Source: Zoroaster sp. YZ-2022 (taxonomy: Eukaryota; Echinodermata; Asteroidea; Forcipulatida; Zoroasteridae). From it: DNA of 64,000 nt. A model generated the notes under the pieces. That model saw only the letters and a program-made list of their open reading frames with translations. It did not search any database and was not told where the DNA came from. The stretch lies in contig CM055831.1 of NCBI GenBank assembly GCA_029582265.1, positions 30,070,189 to 30,134,188 on the forward strand. The letters run 5' to 3'. The translations under genes were made by a program, and so were the position numbers. Positions 35,248-47,400 of the stretch are shown here, piece by piece; positions within the stretch are counted from its first letter, which is position 1, and each line of letters starts with the position of its first letter.

Positions 35248-38200
35248 GTAAGTATAAGTCTTGGGGGTAGAATGTCGTATCCGACCGCCACTTTCTCTCA
35301 TTCAATATAACCAATAATGTAATCTTACCTACTCATGCAGTAAGGTGGAGAACATATGGATGATGATGGGCACATACTTCAAATTATTCCTGGATATTTA
35401 TTTCATGAAAAATCAGGCATTTTTTGGGATACGATGACTTCCTCAGTCATGTCAGTCTGATCTTGTCAACTCCCCAACACGGTCATTGTGCATACGCCGT
35501 GGCAACTGTAATAGGATCCTTATATTTTCTGAAGGGGAGGATTTTTTTTAGAATCCTTTTTTAACTGGTTAGTGGTTGCAAAAAAATTCCAAAAAAACCC
35601 TTAAAAAGTGGCGGTCGGATACGACATTCTTTCCCCATCATCATCCATATGTTCTCCACCTTTATTGGTTATATTGAATGAGAAAAAGTGGTGGTCGGAT
35701 ATGACATTCTACCCCCGGCCCTGTATAAAAAATGGCAGGTTTTATTATTTGTCATCTTTTGATCTGCTAATTATTACCACCTAGTAAAACTAAAGTTCGC
35801 TATTCTGGGATTCATTAAACTTTCAAAACATTTTTTAAATAAAAAAAAAATAATAATAAAAATATTAAAATTTTACCCAAATTACCGATCTCACAACAGC
35901 AAACTTCATGCCAAAAGTGCAAACTTACCTAATCACAAAATTTTAGATTTTGTAATAATTAGCAGATCAAAAGTTGAAAAACTCGTACATGTGGGGATAG
36001 GGCCAAAGATGCAGAGGGAGACCAGTGTATTGGCCCGAGAATTGGGCAATCGCCAATACATTGGACTCCCTCCGTACCTGCAGCTTATAGGATTCAAGCT
36101 GGCCTATTGACATTGGGCAAGCTCAGTTATCAAGACTTCTGTACTAGGAAACAAGAAGTCATGGGTTCGAATCCTGCCTGAGTCACCTGTGTGAATTTGC
36201 TTACAGTCACTTGGAAAGCACCGAGTATACAATGATTTATACAGTACGTCAGCGTAATAATCAAATAATATGAAACAGTTTGTTGTCATTTTCTAAAAAA
36301 CTTGAACACCGAGTGTGATTTTAGGCCAAAAAAAGTTTCCAGTGTCTGGTCCCCACACATGTCATCTCAGCATTTTTAGATTGATTTTTTGCTATGAAAC
36401 GATGTCCAATTGCAGCCAAAATTACTGGGTCAATTGGAATACTGCAGTGTTGTGTTTTAAATGACTTGTTCACATAGGGGTATGAACGTTTCAGGGAAGG
36501 ATTTCATTCGAAATTTTTGCATAGCAAAACTGTGATGCAAAAAAACAGAATTTGCATAGCAAAATCATTTTTGTATAGCAATCTGTGAATTTTGTATAGC
36601 AAATTTAAAATGCGTAAAATGACAGTATGCAGTGTTGTTTTTCAAGGCTTTACTGTCGTTTGGTTCATAATATGCATATAATGTCCAAATTTTACCAGAA
36701 AAAATTATCTTTACCAGAAAAAAATTATCTTTACCAGAAAAAATCATCTTTAGTGTCCACAAATTAGGCCAAAGGTGGTAAAAAAAATCACATGTTCTTC
36801 TAGGCCAATTCCTTCATTATTTTGGCAAAATTGCAGTCTATTTTCTTTTTTGTTTACATTGTTATATTATATTGATCGCTAAAACAGAGGCATCATCACA
36901 AAAACAAATTACTGACTGCGACGTGTACGCTTTTCAAAGTTAATTTTGTTGAGTGTAGCGTTACCGTACTTTGTGGTATGGTCAAGCTTGATTTTGATTA
37001 ATAAAAATTGGTCGGGAAAACGAGTGGCTCACTATGGTTGAAAGTGCGATCATATTGTGTGCCGAAATGATTCTAAACCTCACCACCACATAGGCTATAT
37101 AAATGAATACTCATTTTGTTAAATGTTCAAAAACTTTTATTATAAAACGAAGTTAGTAACATTTCTAGAGTTCCTTTCAATACGGCTGTAGTGATCGTAT
37201 GAAAGCGCATGTGTGAACTGAACACGATACTATTGCTCAAATTGTTCCAACCCCCAAATTCACAGGAGAAAAAAAATGAACAAGTACGAAGCTGAAAAAA
37301 TTGCATGTACATAAAATTTTGGGCATTGTGGATAAAATTGTTATGGATTGCAGGAAAATAAAGTTGCATGTACGGCGTGTACATTGGTAAAACCAGTGTA
37401 CGCGTTCAGTGCTGCATCAACACCGTCACGTCGTGAAGTCATCGTTGACCACATACGTCGGACGGACGTACCCCTGACGTGGTCTGGACATACAGAAACA
37501 AACCCTGTCGGGACGGAACCCTTGATATTTTATGGTCGGAAATATACATGTAAACATTATTTCGAGAAAGGTTTGTGAATATGATTTCAAAAATGTGTAT
37601 TGTTAAACCACAGTTACTACGAATGTTGTATTTTCACTCCAAATTGTGTGTATTTGACGTACCATTTTGAATTTTTGTCTAATTGGTTTATTCGTTTGTT
37701 TTATGATGATGCAGTTTCTACAGTGGACATGTTTGGACTGTTGCAGATGCAGTTAAGTCTCGAAAAATGCTAATCGGAGACCTCTTTTTGGAATGGTAAT
37801 TTTGCAATAGACCAATATCGTCATGATCAGAGCAGACTTTCAACAGGGCATGGAATCGGTGTTCTTGTTTAGGATGAAAATTTATGCAGCAGTAAGGTTA
37901 ATATATTACTATTATATTCAGTCACTGAGTTACCCTCCTACTATTACAAGGGTCAAAAACAGTCAAACTGTTGATATACTTGCCAAGGTATATCTAGTGC
38001 ACTTAAAAGTCAAACACTGTCAAACCTTACGTGTAGTAAGTACGTTTACAGGTCAAAATGAGTCAACCGTTTTTGACTGTTAAAAGCATTGTCTGGTATT
38101 GTTCAGGGTGGTCAAAATGGCAGTCAAAAATGCCCCTGTGTGCACAGTTGAGTCAACAGTCAAAACAGGCAGTTGACTGATTTTGACCTCTATAGCTACT

Positions 38201-40414
38201 TGCCACTAAAGTGCAGCTAAAGTAGGAGGGTTAATCTAAATCTAGCACTCCAATTCCATGCCCTGTTGATCGTTACAATATTGCCCATTTATAAAGAATA
38301 TGATGTTACAAACTGAAGGGCGCCCTCAAACAATCATTCATTGGTTCATGTATGTGTGCGGTGTGTACACGTGCATTCATGAACCAATATGTGATCTTCT
38401 GAACTTAATTCTGGTAATCGCATTGTGCAAACATGCTTTGCGCCTTTTGGATGTGTGTATAATGCATGGTGCATACATGAGCCAATAAGTGACCTACTTT
38501 TGCCTCAGTTTGAGGGCATTAGTCAGTTTGTGACATTGCGTAAGGTCTATTTGTTGTGATTGTTATTTTAATATTTAGTCAGATAAACATCCATTCCAGT
38601 TACAAATTTCAAATAATTTGTTGTGTAAACAAAAATACCTTGAAATACACATATTATTCTGTCTGTACCGGTAAAAACAAAAACAGAGCAGGGATATGAT
38701 TTTTTTAGATTTTTCCATTTTTTTCCGGATTTTTCCGGATTTTCAGATCTTTACAAATCGCAGTGTTGTGATCCTCTGGATTTTAAAGATTTAAGCAACA
38801 AAGGAAAGCAAAGCAAACGCTCAGAACTATAGATTTCACCCCAGCGCTGTTCACAACAGCGGCCCCAATACCCCTAGCAAAATTTACGTGGATTTTTCAA
38901 AACTGCCCAATCTCACCCCTGAACGAGACATGGGTTCGGGATTGTTAGGGTTAATTTGATAATCTGCTCTTCTAAAAATACCACACATACCGTTAATACC
39001 GTTCGGTATGTGCACTAGCACCATTCATTACCATAGGCCAATGGTACTATTGGACTGTTTTTTATAAGGGTAATTTTTACCAATGTTGTACTTTCCCTTT
39101 AGGCCAAACAAAAAAAAAATCCAGTTTCTGCGCACGTCACCTCAGACCTGCGTGTGGGCATTTTTAATTTTCTTTTTTTGTTGCTATGAAGCGATGTCCA
39201 ATTGCAGCCAAAATTACTGGATCAATTGGAATTCTGCTGTGCTGTGCTTTAAACGACTTTTTCACATAGGTGTATGAACGTTTGCCTGATTTGTGAGGCC
39301 TCTCTTAGCCACCATACTTTGTATATGGGAAATTTGGTCCCGCGTATACAAAGTATTACGTATTTCCCTGTTGACCAAAAAAAAAAAAGATGGCCGAAAA
39401 AGAAGTGTGTCACCGCACCGATTTTAAAGCCGACCGATGACCAGAAACCAGAGATTTTTTTTGGGGGCGTAAATATTTTTATTTTTTGTTTTACAAAAAG
39501 TTGTTGTTCGGAAACTGTAAAATTTACATAACAATTCATGTTTTAATATAACAATTTTTTAATTTAATTAACAAATACCTTTACACAAGGAATATGAATT
39601 TCATTTTTATTATTGAATATGATGATTAACCCTAACCAACCCAAATCCATTAAAATCCTCCAAGGGGCAATTTTTTGGAAAAAATCAGCACTTTTAGAAA
39701 CTGGTACTTCACCTCTAGAAATGGGGAAACATTACTACCTGGCAAGAAGTACAGGCCATAAGTGCTGAATATGAAAGATCAATGAAAATGCATGGTGCAT
39801 TTTGAAGATAAGGGCATGTTTCCAAAAGTGCACTGATGGATTTTGGAGAATTCAGGAAGGTTCCGAGCCAGAATACCTAGTGAGTCAGGGTTAATAAATT
39901 CATTCAGTTTTTGTTTGAGTAGAGGAAAATAGCTGTTAGTGATGTTCATTTTGAGGTTTTATTTTCTTTTGTTTTAGGTGTGCTGAGTATGGATCGGTCT
40001 ATGTGTTGATTTTCTTCACTCGACCTTTGATGATTGTGTGTTCAACAGAAGGAGTTAAAGTAATTACTATTATTATTATCATCATCATTAACCCTAACTC
40101 CCTAGGCATTGTACTAAAACAATAAAAATCCTTCAAAATCCTCCAACTGGCTTTGTTGTCTAGGGAGTTAGCGTTATAAAACATTTTTGCCAACAGAGAA
40201 ATAATTGATTTAATTTTGCCCTACACCGACGTGTGTATAGCACTGCATGCTCAGTGCTCTCCGAGTGTCTGTGAAAAAACTACACAGGCGACTCGGGCGG
40301 GATTCGAACCCACAACCTCCTGCTTACTAGTGCAGACGTCTTAACCTCTCGACCACCGAGCTTGCCCAATGACGATTGGCCGGCTAGAATCCTATATAGC
40401 AGTGGGTTCCGCGA

Positions 40415-40454
<40 letters not shown>

Positions 40455-40728
40455 ACTCTCTTTTCACCTATAGGGCGACCGCTCCATAGAAACGTGCACA
40501 AAATTCCCTCTTACCTTTCCCTTTTTTTATATATCCTCCAACCGTCCAAAACTCTGGAAATAAGATGTTTACACTAATTAGAGGCTAAGGAAGCGATGAT
40601 TTTTAGACTTTATGACAAAATTATGACTTTAAAGGGTAGCTGAGCGTTAAGGCGACCGGCAACGGTCGCCTTAACGCAGAGAAATAGCAATTTCTATAGA
40701 AGTCGGTCGCCCTATGTCCGAACAAGTA

Positions 40729-40766
<38 letters not shown>

Positions 40767-43700
40767 TTGGTGAAATTCTTGCGTCGGGAGATAAACAATT
40801 GATTTAATTTTGCCCTACACCGACGTGTCATGTATACGCAGGGACCAAATTTCCCATATACAAAGTATGGTGGCTAAGAGAGGCCTCACAAATTGAGCAA
40901 ACATTCATACCCCTATGTGAAAAAGTTGTTTAAAACACAGCACGACAGAAATCTAGCCGATCCAGCAATTTGGGCTGCAATTGGACGTCGTTTCATAGGG
41001 GAAGAAAAAAGAAATTAAAAATGCTGACGCGCAGGTCTGAGACGACGCACATGGAGACCAGAAACTGGAGACTTTTTTTTTGTGGCCTAATGAAACCAAT
41101 GATTCCTCAAAAGCACACTAAAGCACTGTATCTCAGAAGCCTGAGGAAATGTGTAAACAATGGTGCTTGCTGTGTGTGAACCAGAAACACCGGGGTAAAA
41201 GTATTATTCATTCAATTGATAGTCTTGTAATTACCAATGTTATACCTTTCTTTTAACCAGTTCGCGTCGGAGGCCGTGTATACACGCAATTTTTTTTTGC
41301 ACCGTGGATCGGAGAGCGTCTAAACACGCCAAAGGAAACTCCGGAATATTGGTATGCATGCTTGGTTGAGCCACCCGTGTACGGTCACATGCACGGAAGA
41401 CGTGGCCACCTGCTGTGGAAGCTTCCATTCATGGTGTGTGTGGGAAAAATAAACCCGCACAGGGGCCCAGAAAAACTTTTTTATTCCCGACGAGAACTGG
41501 TTAAATGGAACAACCACAGAGCAAGGATCCCCATTGTCCAGTGATTTTAAAAGTGTTCAGTATTTTACTGTGGCGGAAATTTAGCTTCCACACACCCCAT
41601 TCAAATATCGCATCACAGTGCAACAAGGTCGTAACTAAAAAAATGCAACAAGGTCGTATGTGCAATAGTGCATAAATTTGCATACAGTTACGTGCAACAA
41701 TGTCGTATCTTCTTCCATAGGTTTTGCATGTTCATCCTTGAACTTTGTAAAAAGATACGACCTTGTTGCACTGAGCAAAATCCATGTCTGCAACAAGGTC
41801 GTAACTATGATATGACCTTGTTGCACTGATGCGACGATCTTCACTAACACCCTGAGTGTGCATTCATCTCTCTTTCATTCCATTCAGGAGTTGGTGATTT
41901 CATCAAAGCATCCCAAAGACCCATTGACCTACGATGACGTTGCAAATCTCTACGGCACAAGGTTTCTGGGCTCTGGTCTGGTTACTGAAATAAACCATGA
42001 TATCTGGGCCGTGAGACGAGGAATAGTTGACCCAGCATTCCACAGAAAGTAAGGACTAATAACAATGTGTCTAATTATAGGGAAGGTACAACATTGGTAT
42101 CTGGTAACATACGTTCATTTCAACCCTCAAGTTTTCAAGAAATATATTGTAAAAAATTGCCAAATTAACCCTTTCATTACCATTGGCAACTTTAGTCACA
42201 ACACACATACCCCCTCTGTTGCTTTACCATTGGCAACTTTAGTCACAACACACATACCCCCTCTGTTGCTTTACCATTGGCAACTTTAGTCACAACATAC
42301 ATACCCCCTGTTGCTTTACCATTGGCAACTTTAGTTGACCAAGGTCACCACACACACACACCACTTAATTGGGAGTATCATGACCAGCTTTTAAAACAGC
42401 TGTATTTTTCCCCTTCTTCGCAGTCCATACCCATGCTATATATGGTTGGAGAGACTGATTCCTTATCTTTCTAATGGTATAGCCCAACCTACATGTTGCT
42501 ATTATAGAAATCAGACATAATACAAGTCAATCCTTTCAATGGCCATTTGTACTATGGAACACCATAGTCTTGTGTACAAAATGCTCTCTGTGTTTGTGAA
42601 CGAAGTCAGTGGAAGTAAAATAAATAACCCGATCATTTTATATGCAATGCCAATGATTTTGGTATCATATGAAAGGGAATTTCGTAAGCAACAATCATTT
42701 CATTGAATATATCTTTCTCCAACAAATTCTTCATGATGAAAAACAAGTTTAGAAAAAGTGCCTGTAAATTGGATGCATACTGTTGTGCAATAATGTGTGA
42801 ATTCATGCATGACTGGGCAAACAATTCGGTAACCAGTGGGACATCCTGTTGAAACAAATCAGTAATGAAAAGTTTAAACACTCTAATTTCAAACGGGCAC
42901 TTTCATATGTTCATAGGTTTATTTATTTTCCACAGTATCAAAACAGTAATGACAATATCAATCAAGAGAAGTCAAGTACAAGAAAACAATATTACTGAAA
43001 TAATTTAATAATAGATACAAAGCAAAAGTGATACTGCAGAGGGATCCATTTATGAAGCAAAGCTTGTAGGCAATGGTCCCTTGATAACATGCACGCGCAT
43101 TGAGACAGAGATAAAAATAAAGTTGAATGAACCATATTTTTCAGTTTGGTAGATACATCAGTTAACGCTTTCCCCTGTATCACATCGCAAAATGCGACGT
43201 AACTTGGACAATCTGTGATGGAATTTCAAACAATACATCGCAGATTTTGTGATACAAATTTCGACAGATTTTTTCACTGTTGTGGTTTGATAATAAACAT
43301 TTTTGAAATCATATTCACAAACCTTTCCCGAAATAACGTTTACATGTATATTTCCGACCAAAAAAAATCAAGGGTTCCGTCCCGACTGGTTTGTTTTCAT
43401 GTGTCCAGACCATACCGGGTGTACATCCGTCCGACGTACATGGTTAACGATGACTTCATGACCCGATGGTGTTGATGCAACAGTAACCACGTGCATGGGT
43501 TTTACCTATGTGTGCAACCGTACATGCAACTTTATTTACCAGCAATCCGTAAGGGTTTTATCCGCAATGCCTAAAATTCTATGTGCATGCAATATTTTTC
43601 TGCTGATAAATTAACTACGGGCGTAATTTATTTTTCTTCTCCTGAGTTTGGGGGTTGGAACATTGAGCAATTGAGCCACCCCTGTACACAATAGTACCGT

Positions 43701-44422
43701 GTTCAGTTCACACGTGCACCTTCATACGATCACTACGGCTGTATTCAAAGAAATCTAGGAAAGCTACTAACTTCGTTTTATAATAAAAGTTTTTGAAAAA
43801 TCAATAAAATGAGCATTCATTTATATATGTAGTGGTGAGATTTAGAATATTTCGGCACACAATACGATTGCACTCTCAACCACTCATTTTCCAGACGAAT
43901 TTTTAATAATCAAAATCAAGCTTGATCATACCACAAAGTAACGTTACACTCGGCGAAATTCACTTTGAAAAGCATCCGAACATGTCGCAGTCGGTAATTT
44001 GTTTTCGTGATATTGCCTCTGTTTTAGCAATCGATATAATAATGTAAACAAAAAAGAAAATAGATGGAGGACTAACTTTCATGAATGACTGCAATTTGGC
44101 GAAAATAATGAAGAAATTTGCCTAGAAGAAAGAAACGTGTGAATTTTTTTTACCACCTGTGGCTCATGCAATTTCCTGACGCTAAAGATTATAATTTCTG
44201 GTAAAATTATGAACCAAACGACAGTAAAGCCTTGAAAAACCACACCTTTACCTATGCACACTACATACTGTAATTTTAAGCATTTTAAATTTGCTACACA
44301 AAATTCACAGATTGCTATACAAAAAAATTATTTTGCTATGCAAATTCATTTTTTGCATCGCAGTTTTGCTATGCAAAATTTTTGAACGAAATTGTTCCCT
44401 GCACATGCGCTATATAAGTCCA

Positions 44423-44459
<37 letters not shown>

Positions 44460-47400
44460 AGTACCAGCCATCAGAACACAATTTGATGTGCTTGCGTGGG
44501 AAACAAATTAAATGTTTTTTTTAAAGTGTGGGCACCAAAAATGTGGTCAATGCTAGCATATCAAATTCTGCATGTGTAGTGGTTTTCCCCCATTTTCGGG
44601 GGGTGATTCAACAAGACTATATTTCCCAAGACTGTTTGATAGCGGGTCATGTAGAGATAGCGCCCTCATGTGGCGTGCGGCGATGGATCGTGTATCAAAA
44701 ACATACACAGTCTTGAAACAAGACTAATCCAAATGCACAACTTCACTGGAACAGTGCAGTTATTCCACCCTGATATATTAACAACCATTGTACTGTGAGA
44801 CACTCAATATTTATATACTATTTTTTTCTTGCAGATATCTGAGGCAGTCCATATCTCAGTTTAACGACTGCGCTGACCTGATGATCAAGAGACTCCGAAG
44901 AAAAGCTGATGGGGTCACAAAGATCACCATGCTGGATGAACTCAACAAAGTCACACTGGATGTCGTTGCTAAGGTATTCATCATTCACGGTTGTGCTTAA
45001 CCTTGGTGAATGTTCACATTGAAGACAGTTTTCACCATTGGAATATCAGCATTAGACTGGTCCCCTGTCTATATCAAGGATATAGACAGGTTCCAGGCAT
45101 ACCACTCAAAGGATTTCACTGGATACATTAACATGTTGTGCTGAAGATCTGACGTCACACTTTGAGACTTGCGCACGCTAGTTACCAACCAAGGTCAAAG
45201 TTGAGCATCGGGAAAAATGTGGCGGCTGCATGGCCAGGATCTGGCGTAATTCACGCACCTCTAGCATGACGTCAGATCTTCAGGCTATATTAGCATTGAC
45301 CCATTTTGCTAAGCACTATAAAACAGACTACCAGCCAAAGTACACTCATTTTATGTGCAAGTTTGGCTGGTAATCAATCAAATCTGCTAAGCAAATATTT
45401 CTGGTAATCAATTTTTTTCTGCTTATCAGCTAAAGGATATTGACCCTAGATGGAATAATCCTCTCTTGTTTATGATTTTCTAGGTGGCATTTGGCTGTGA
45501 GTTGGACATTATGGGGGACGGACTGTCACCGTTCACAGAGGCTGTGCGACTAACATTTCAGTCATTGCAAGTGAAAACAGAATCTCCATTCATGAAGGTG
45601 TGAATAAAGAATGTTCTTAACCCTCCTGTACTCTTAGTTCATGAAGGTGTGAATAAAGAATGTTCTTAACCCTCCTGTACTCTTAGTTCATGAAGGTGTG
45701 AATAAAGAATGTTCTTAACCCACCTGTACTCTTAGTTCATGAAGGTGTGAATAAAGAATGTTCTTAACCCTCCTATACTCTTAGTTCATGAAGGTGTGAA
45801 TAAAGAATGTTCTTAACCCTCCTGTACTCTTAGTTCATGAAGGTGTGAATAAAGAATGTTCTTAACCCTCCTATACTCTTAGTTCATGAAGGTGTGAATA
45901 AAGAATGTTCTTAACCCTCCTATACTCTTAGTTCATTTTGCTATTACAGGTTGACAGACCCACTAATACCCTTTGTCTGTCAGTTTTTGAATGGTGGAAT
46001 AACTGTGTAGAACATTTATAGTGTAGATACATACCCACACGAAACCACTACACATCACTCACAAGTAAGTACTTTTTACCTCAGTTTAAAAACCTTTAAA
46101 AGTGTTTTGAGAGATCAAACTATGCAAAGGTTAAAAGCTTTATAAATCAAACCCAAGTTAGTGGTTTTCAAGTTAAATACCCTTACCATTTGACAACTGT
46201 CTGTTTATGAATGGTGGATAAGCTGTGTAGATAACAGTACCATGTACAGTTTAGATGCATTCACCACACAGTACCATTTGACAACTGTCTGTTTATGAAT
46301 GGTGGATAAGCTGTGTAGATAACAGTGCCATGTACAGTTTAGATGCATTCACCACACAGTACCATTTGACAACTGTCTGATTATGAATGGTGGATAAGCT
46401 GTGTAGATAACAGTACCATGTACAATTTAGATGCATTCATCGCACAGTACCATTTGACAACTGTCTGTTTATGAATGGTGGATAAGCTGTGTAGATAACA
46501 GTACCATGTACAGTTTAGATGCATTCACCGCACAGTACCATTTGACAACTGTCTGTTTATGAATGGTGGATAAGCTGTGTAGATAACAGTGCCATGTACA
46601 GTTTAGATGCATTCACCACACAGTACCATTTGACAACTGTCTGTTTATGAATGGTGGATTAGCTGTGTAGATAACAGTACCATGTACAGTTTAGATGCAT
46701 TCACCACACAGTACCATTTGACAACTGTCTGTTTATGAATGGTGGATAAGCTATGTAGATAACAGTACCATGTACAGTTTAGATGCATTCACCACACAGT
46801 ACCATTTGACAACTGTCTGTTTATGAATGGTGGATAAGCTGTGTAGATAACAGTGCCATGTACAGTTTAGATGCATTCACCACACAGTACCATTTGACAA
46901 CTGTCTGTTTATGAATGGTGGATAAGCTGTGTAGATAACAGTACCATGTACAATTTAGATGCATTCATCGCACAGTACCATTTGACAACTGTCTGTTTAT
47001 GAATGGTGGATAAGCTGTGTAGATAACAGTACCATGTACAGTTTAGATGCATTCACCGCACAGTACCATTTGACAACTGTCTGTTTATGAATGGTGGATA
47101 AGCTGTGTAGATAACAGTGCCATGTACAGTTTAGATGCATTCACCGCACAGTACCATTTGACAACTGTCTGTTTATGAATGGTGGATTAGCTGTGTAGAT
47201 AACAGTACCATGTACAGTTTAGATGCATTCACCACACAGTACCATTTGACAACTGTCTGTTTATGAATGGTGGATTAGCTGTGTAGATAACAGTACCATG
47301 TACAATTTAGATGCATTCATCGCACAGTACCATTTGACAACTGTCTGTTTATGAATGGTGGATAAGCTGTGTAGATAACAGTACCATGTACAGTTTAGAT

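Noticed and set aside
45953..46000. Possible exon after CTATTACAG at 45952
   Set aside because: Joining exon 6 directly to exon 7 at 53101 matches the length and sequence of CYP46A1; an extra exon here would add unrelated residues.
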